The translations under genes were made by a program, and so were the position numbers. Source: Acinetobacter sp. ANC 4910 (lineage in GTDB: Bacteria; Pseudomonadota; Gammaproteobacteria; Pseudomonadales; Moraxellaceae). Taken from it: 64,000 nt of DNA. The stretch covers positions 124,001 to 188,000 of the forward strand of contig NZ_SJNT01000002.1 in NCBI RefSeq assembly GCF_004331035.1, in the 5' to 3' direction. Shown here in pieces: positions 59,969-64,000 of the stretch. Numbering within the stretch: the stretch's first letter is position 1; the number at the start of each line of letters is the position of its first letter. Below the pieces are notes generated by a model. That model worked only from the letters and a program-made list of their open reading frames with translations. It was not told where the DNA came from and did not search any database.

Positions 59969-62509
59969 ATGAGCAATTTAACCCTAAGTGCGATTCTAAC
60001 GATCATCGATGAAGCATCGAAACCACTTAAAATGATCCACCAATACAGTGAATCAAGCTCAGACTCCATTGCTGAACTTAATCAGAGCATTCGTCAACTC
60101 AATCAAACATTAAATGGATCTGATGCTCAACGTTATAATCAATCGTTGAAACAAACAGAAAAACATACCAGTGCAGTGCGTTCAGCATCTCGAATGCTCG
60201 TTACAGAATATGGGCATGTTGACCATGCTCTAACTGCCCTCCTGCATAAAACAGACCAATGGAATGCAAAACTCGCAGAAAGTCGCAAGAACATGCGCCA
60301 AGAGTTTAAAAGTATTGCCATGAGTGGAGCTATTGCAGGCGCAGGGATTTACCAGTTTTTTAAACCCGCCATTGAATTTGAAAAACAAGTCAGTGGTGTG
60401 CAATCAGTATTAAATTTAGAAAAAACAAGTGAAGCCATGAAGCAGCTTGAAGCGGATGCCCGTAAATGGGGAGCAGCTTCTTCTTTTAGTCCAACTGAAG
60501 CGGCTCAAGCCCAATTTGAACTCGGTTCTGGTGGCTTCAATGTCGATCAAATTCGCAAGGCATTGGGTGGGACATTACAACTGGCCGAAGCAGGTAAAGT
60601 TGAGCTAAAACAAGCGGCTCAAATCGCAGTCGGAACACTTAATGGTTTTGGTTTAGCTGCCAGTGAGATCACACGGGTAAATGACGTATTTGTACAAGCC
60701 ACCAATGGCACGGCTACCAGTGTTGATGGTCTAGGTGAAACGATGAAATACGTTGCACCCGTTGCCAAGCAATATGGGGCAAGCATCGAACAAGCCGTAG
60801 CCATGACGGGTTTATTAGGCGATAACAAAATTATCGATACCCAAGCAGGTACAGCACTACGTGGCATTATGTTGCGTCTTGCAGCACCACCCAAAGAAGC
60901 CCAAAAAGCTTTGGATAGACTAGGTGTACAGACTGCGGACACAAAAGGTAACTTGCGTGATCTATCCGATGTGCTTAATGATCTTAGAATTAAAACGAGC
61001 AAAATGGGATCACAGGAACGTCTTGCTGTCCTGTCTAATATCTCTGGAACAGAAGCTGCTTCTGCAATGGCGGTGCTCGTCGACCAGACTGGTATAGTTG
61101 ATGAAAAAACAGGAAAAGTCGTCAATAAAATTAAACAGCTCACCACCGAACTAGAAAACTCAAAAGGTGCTGCTGCTGCTGCCGCAAAAATTCTCAAAGA
61201 TAATTTAGCTGGTGATATTGAGAATATGGGGGGTGAATGGCAAGACCTCAGTATTTCAATTCACAAAATTTTAGGAAATGACCTCAGAAAATTTATTCAA
61301 CAGATTTCAGAGATTATTGGCCGTGTGAAAGCATGGGTTGAAGCAAATCCCGAATTAGTCAGAACATTGGCGAGTATTGCCCTTAAACTGCTTATGTTTA
61401 AAGTCGCTTTACTAGGGGTAAAGTACACTTCTAATTTATTTTTTGGGGCGATCGTCAGCGTTATTGCAGGTATTACAAAATTCACCATTCTTATGTGGCT
61501 TGCTCATAAAGTTGCCAATAAGTTTGGTATTGGTCTACCGAATAGATTCACGGTAATTTCTAAAGTCATTCAATTTTTAAGTCGTGCATTTTTCTTTTTG
61601 GCTCGTCAGGCAATACCTTTAGTCATTACTGGAATGCGAGCTTTAGCGATCGCAGCAATCACCAATCCATTAACACTTCTGATTGCAGGTATCGTTGCCG
61701 TTGCCTTAGTCATTTATCGCTACTGGGGACCAATCAAGGCATTCTTTCAGGGCTTCTGGTCAGGGCTGATGATTGGACTGGCACCCTTTAAAAACACGAT
61801 AAGCAGTTTATTCACAACATTAAAAACTACGCTTGCACCATTACAACCCATTTGGGATGCCCTAGTTTCAGTCTGGACAATTTTTAAAGGTGTCCTTGCT
61901 GAAGCACTATCCCCTTTTCAAGCCACGAACCAGGAACTTGCCAATGCGACCTCTTATGGTTCATCGCTGGGCATCATGATTGGTAGTGTGATCGGCATCA
62001 TTGGTGAGTTGGTTTTAAGCTTTGTGCAATTAGGCGTAACTATTCTGACCACAGTCGGTACGGCTATTGGTGAATTCTTTGGATGGATGATGCTCCTTCC
62101 TGAAAAAGTCGGATCTGCCTTCACTGCTATGAAAACTTATGTCATGCAAGCAGGTGCCGTTTTTATTGATTATCTTTTGACACCTATCCGTTCAGTGATT
62201 GATGCCGTAAATCTTTTAATTACAGGGATGAATAAAATCCCAAGCATTAATATTCCTAAAATTCCACAAGTCCCGACCTTGGCTCAACCAACGACGACGA
62301 CAGTCCCTTTAAAGACCGTACCGACCAAGGCAATTATTCCCATGGCAAACCGACCGACTCAAACTACCAATCATTTCATGGGTGCACAGATCAGTATCAC
62401 TGGTGTAAATGATCCTAAACAAGTTTCCATGATCGTCGATCAAAAGCTGAAGCAACATCAAAATTCAATTTTAGCTCAACAACAAAGAAGATATAGCGAT
62501 AAGGATTAA
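59969..62509 (+). CDS. T: P2-like tape-measure protein (gpT)
   Basis: 846 residues (P2 gpT has 815). The N-terminal 300 residues include LAVIGSG-type TP901/T motif SPTEAAQAQFELGSGGF and TGLLGDNKIIDTQAGTALRG of the tape-measure family. Long hydrophobic segments follow at about 470-560 (LASIALKLLMFKVALLGVKY) and 640-680, with alanine-rich coils. It sets tail length. It starts 14 bp after E', in the order E-T-U-D. Confidence 0.95.
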   Translation: MSNLTLSAILTIIDEASKPLKMIHQYSESSSDSIAELNQSIRQLNQTLNGSDAQRYNQSLKQTEKHTSAVRSASRMLVTEYGHVDHALTALLHKTDQWNAKLAESRKNMRQEFKSIAMSGAIAGAGIYQFFKPAIEFEKQVSGVQSVLNLEKTSEAMKQLEADARKWGAASSFSPTEAAQAQFELGSGGFNVDQIRKALGGTLQLAEAGKVELKQAAQIAVGTLNGFGLAASEITRVNDVFVQATNGTATSVDGLGETMKYVAPVAKQYGASIEQAVAMTGLLGDNKIIDTQAGTALRGIMLRLAAPPKEAQKALDRLGVQTADTKGNLRDLSDVLNDLRIKTSKMGSQERLAVLSNISGTEAASAMAVLVDQTGIVDEKTGKVVNKIKQLTTELENSKGAAAAAAKILKDNLAGDIENMGGEWQDLSISIHKILGNDLRKFIQQISEIIGRVKAWVEANPELVRTLASIALKLLMFKVALLGVKYTSNLFFGAIVSVIAGITKFTILMWLAHKVANKFGIGLPNRFTVISKVIQFLSRAFFFLARQAIPLVITGMRALAIAAITNPLTLLIAGIVAVALVIYRYWGPIKAFFQGFWSGLMIGLAPFKNTISSLFTTLKTTLAPLQPIWDALVSVWTIFKGVLAEALSPFQATNQELANATSYGSSLGIMIGSVIGIIGELVLSFVQLGVTILTTVGTAIGEFFGWMMLLPEKVGSAFTAMKTYVMQAGAVFIDYLLTPIRSVIDAVNLLITGMNKIPSINIPKIPQVPTLAQPTTTTVPLKTVPTKAIIPMANRPTQTTNHFMGAQISITGVNDPKQVSMIVDQKLKQHQNSILAQQQRRYSDKD

Positions 62510-62515
62510 TTCACC

Positions 62516-62929
62516 ATGCTTATGTGCTTAGGACAATTTGCCTTTACCACAGACACACTCACTTTCACTCAGATCCAACGCCAACGCACTTGGCAATATG
62601 CAGACAATGCTGTGGCCACAGGACGCAAGAAACGTCAATTTATAGGCTCAGGGGATGACAGTATTTCTCTCCCTGGTCTTATTTATCAGGAGCATGGTTT
62701 TGGTAATCGTGTTGCGATTGATGACTTAGCAACGATGGCTGATACAGGACAGGGCTTTGTCCTGGTCGATGGCAGCGGTTATTTATATGGGGTTTATACC
62801 ATCGACAGCATTGACGAGACCAAACAGGTTTTATTGTTCAACGGTGTGCCCAGAAAGATTGATTTTACAATCAAACTTAGCCGTGTTGATGATGACCGTA
62901 TCGAACAGCAGACAGGGGCAAATACATGA
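62516..62929 (+). CDS. U: P2-like tail protein U (gpU)
   Basis: 137 residues. QIQRQRTWQYADNAVATGRK, SISLPGLIYQEHGFGNRVAI and VLVDGSGYLYGVYTIDSIDE match gpU. It belongs to the tail tube tip. Its stop overlaps the gene D start by 4 bp. Confidence 0.94.
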   Translation: MLMCLGQFAFTTDTLTFTQIQRQRTWQYADNAVATGRKKRQFIGSGDDSISLPGLIYQEHGFGNRVAIDDLATMADTGQGFVLVDGSGYLYGVYTIDSIDETKQVLLFNGVPRKIDFTIKLSRVDDDRIEQQTGANT

Positions 62930-63912
62930 TTAAAACGCCAGTTTGCCTACTCACTGCAGATAGTAAGCCCCTAAATGAGCAAATCCTTAAACGCATCATG
63001 AGTGTGACTGTAACGGACAATCGCGCAAATGAAGCAGATCAGCTCGACATTACTCTGGATGACAGCGATGGGGTTTTAGAGTTACCACGACGGGGAGTTA
63101 AAATTAATTGTCAGCTTGGTTTTGTGGGTGAAGGTATGCACGACAAGGGTGACTTCATTGTCGATGAAACCGAATGGTCTGGCTCCCCCGACATCATCAC
63201 CATAAAAGCCTCCAGTGCAAACTTTAAAAGTAAAATTAAGGAGGCAAAGTCAAAATCTTTCCATCGGAAAAAATTTGGTGAGATCGCTACAGAGATTGCT
63301 AAAAATCATGACTTAACTTTAGTTATGACCGATGATTTAAAGAAAATTGACCTTCAGCATATCGACCAGACCAATGAATCAGATCTTAATTTACTTGTTC
63401 GGATCTCAAAGCAAAATGGCGCTGAAATGGCGGTTAAAAAAGATCGTTTACTCATCTTTAAAGCTGGTACCGCAAAAACTGCTTCTGGTAAAGATTTACC
63501 GTCAATCACCCTTACCCGTAACGATGGTGACCAATTCCGTTATTCCGAGCAAGACCGCGACTCAGACTATACAGGTGTATCTACGAGTTATCACGATACA
63601 GGTAAAGCGAAACGTGAAAAGGTGATTACTGGTGAAAAAGGCAAGGTGAAACACTTAAAAGGGACGTTTGCCAACAAAACCGAAGCCGAACGTGCGAGTG
63701 CTGCGAAGATGGCTGAGATTAAGCGCCAAATGGCGAAATTCAGCATCAATTTGGCTTATGGGCTACCTGAGATTAGTACTGAGTCCCCAATCAAGCTACA
63801 GGGCTTTAAAGCTGAGGTGGATAAGTTAAAATGGATCGTTGAAAAAGCCACTCATAGCTATGCTAAAAGTGGCGGGTTAACTACACAATTGGATTTAGAA
63901 GCAAATATCTAA
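62926..63912 (+). CDS. D: P2-like tail protein D (gpD, phage late control D)
   Basis: 328 residues. IMSVTVTDNRANEADQLDIT, LELPRRGVKINCQLGFVGEG and FIVDETEWSGSPDIITIKAS match gpD, a baseplate hub component. In P2 the next gene is ogr; here the amidohydrolase gene begins only 10 bp further, so ogr and the integrase side are absent. It is the last prophage gene in the window. Confidence 0.94.
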   Translation: MIKTPVCLLTADSKPLNEQILKRIMSVTVTDNRANEADQLDITLDDSDGVLELPRRGVKINCQLGFVGEGMHDKGDFIVDETEWSGSPDIITIKASSANFKSKIKEAKSKSFHRKKFGEIATEIAKNHDLTLVMTDDLKKIDLQHIDQTNESDLNLLVRISKQNGAEMAVKKDRLLIFKAGTAKTASGKDLPSITLTRNDGDQFRYSEQDRDSDYTGVSTSYHDTGKAKREKVITGEKGKVKHLKGTFANKTEAERASAAKMAEIKRQMAKFSINLAYGLPEISTESPIKLQGFKAEVDKLKWIVEKATHSYAKSGGLTTQLDLEANI

Positions 63913-63922
63913 AAATATCAGT

Positions 63923-64000
63923 TTACTTCTGATATACGACATTACCTTCTTTAATAGTTTGAAGTACCTGAATATCCTTAATTGTCTTCGGGTCAACTTT
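63923..64000 (-). CDS. C-terminal end of an amidohydrolase, cut by window edge
   Basis: 25 codons and a stop remain, ending VDPKTIKDIQVLQTIKEGNV and VYQK. The pattern VDPKTIKDIKVLxTIKxGKxVY is typical of the C terminus of YtcJ-like amidohydrolases. Only this end is visible, so the assignment is tentative. It is convergent with gene D and marks the end of phage DNA on this side, or a cargo gene. Confidence 0.5.
   Translation of the reverse strand, partial: KVDPKTIKDIQVLQTIKEGNVVYQK

Overview
The window looks like chromosomal DNA of an Acinetobacter or a close relative. It is AT-rich, its small cold-shock and P2-type phage proteins have an Acinetobacter flavour, and no rRNA or tRNA gene is visible. 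This assignment rests on recognition of protein families, not on a database search.

Left chromosomal part (1-17.5 kb). The 5' end of a tryptophan synthase beta gene is divergent from a LysR (TrpI-like) regulator. Then comes a large photo-oxidative-stress and membrane-lipid island: an NTF2-like lipoprotein, a chalcone-isomerase-like protein and an OmpR-type response regulator on the plus strand; a tight seven-gene minus-strand operon (acyl desaturase, FAD oxidoreductase, DUF1365, CFA-type methyltransferase, DUF1295, second methyltransferase, sensor kinase); a lipocalin; and an iron-sulfur (6-4) photolyase with DUF2256 and TIGR03643 companions. Four promoters of this island share one architecture: two TTCACA-type half-sites 11 bp apart, then a -10-like hexamer exactly 10 nt downstream. 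The two-component pair encoded in the island is the obvious candidate regulator. A csp gene with two small unknown genes and nudC lie among these genes.

Mobile island (about 17.84-40.34 kb). It is bounded by imperfect copies of a tRNA/tmRNA-3'-end-like core and by GTGTAC arm repeats at both inner ends. It encodes a P4-type integrase, an AlpA-like regulator, a DUF927 primase/helicase next to a GTGGACA iteron cluster, and a defence block: McrBC, a type I restriction-modification system whose hsdM is frameshifted, an Abi_2/HEPN protein with a candidate small RNA just upstream, and a CoiA-like nuclease. A 1.1-kb array of 13 units of about 83 bp lies in a gene-free stretch. Nearly every unit carries a near-consensus minus-strand promoter with a palindrome in its spacer.

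Prophage part (41.2-63.9 kb). The late genes of a P2-like phage follow in P2 order: Q and P leftward; O, N, M, L, X, holin-like, endolysin, R, S, V, W, J, I, H, FI, FII, E/E', T, U and D rightward. No integrase, repressor, replication or ogr gene is visible. A 23-bp inverted-repeat box lies 70-75 nt upstream of each rightward late operon. Between S and V sit a toxin-antitoxin-SecB-chaperone operon resembling CmdTAC and a C4/icd/ant-like module (small RNA, 43-codon coupled ORF, Rha antirepressor). The tail-sheath gene FI is split by about 490 bp that carries an ORF, a terminator and its own late box. The window ends in the 3' end of an amidohydrolase gene.
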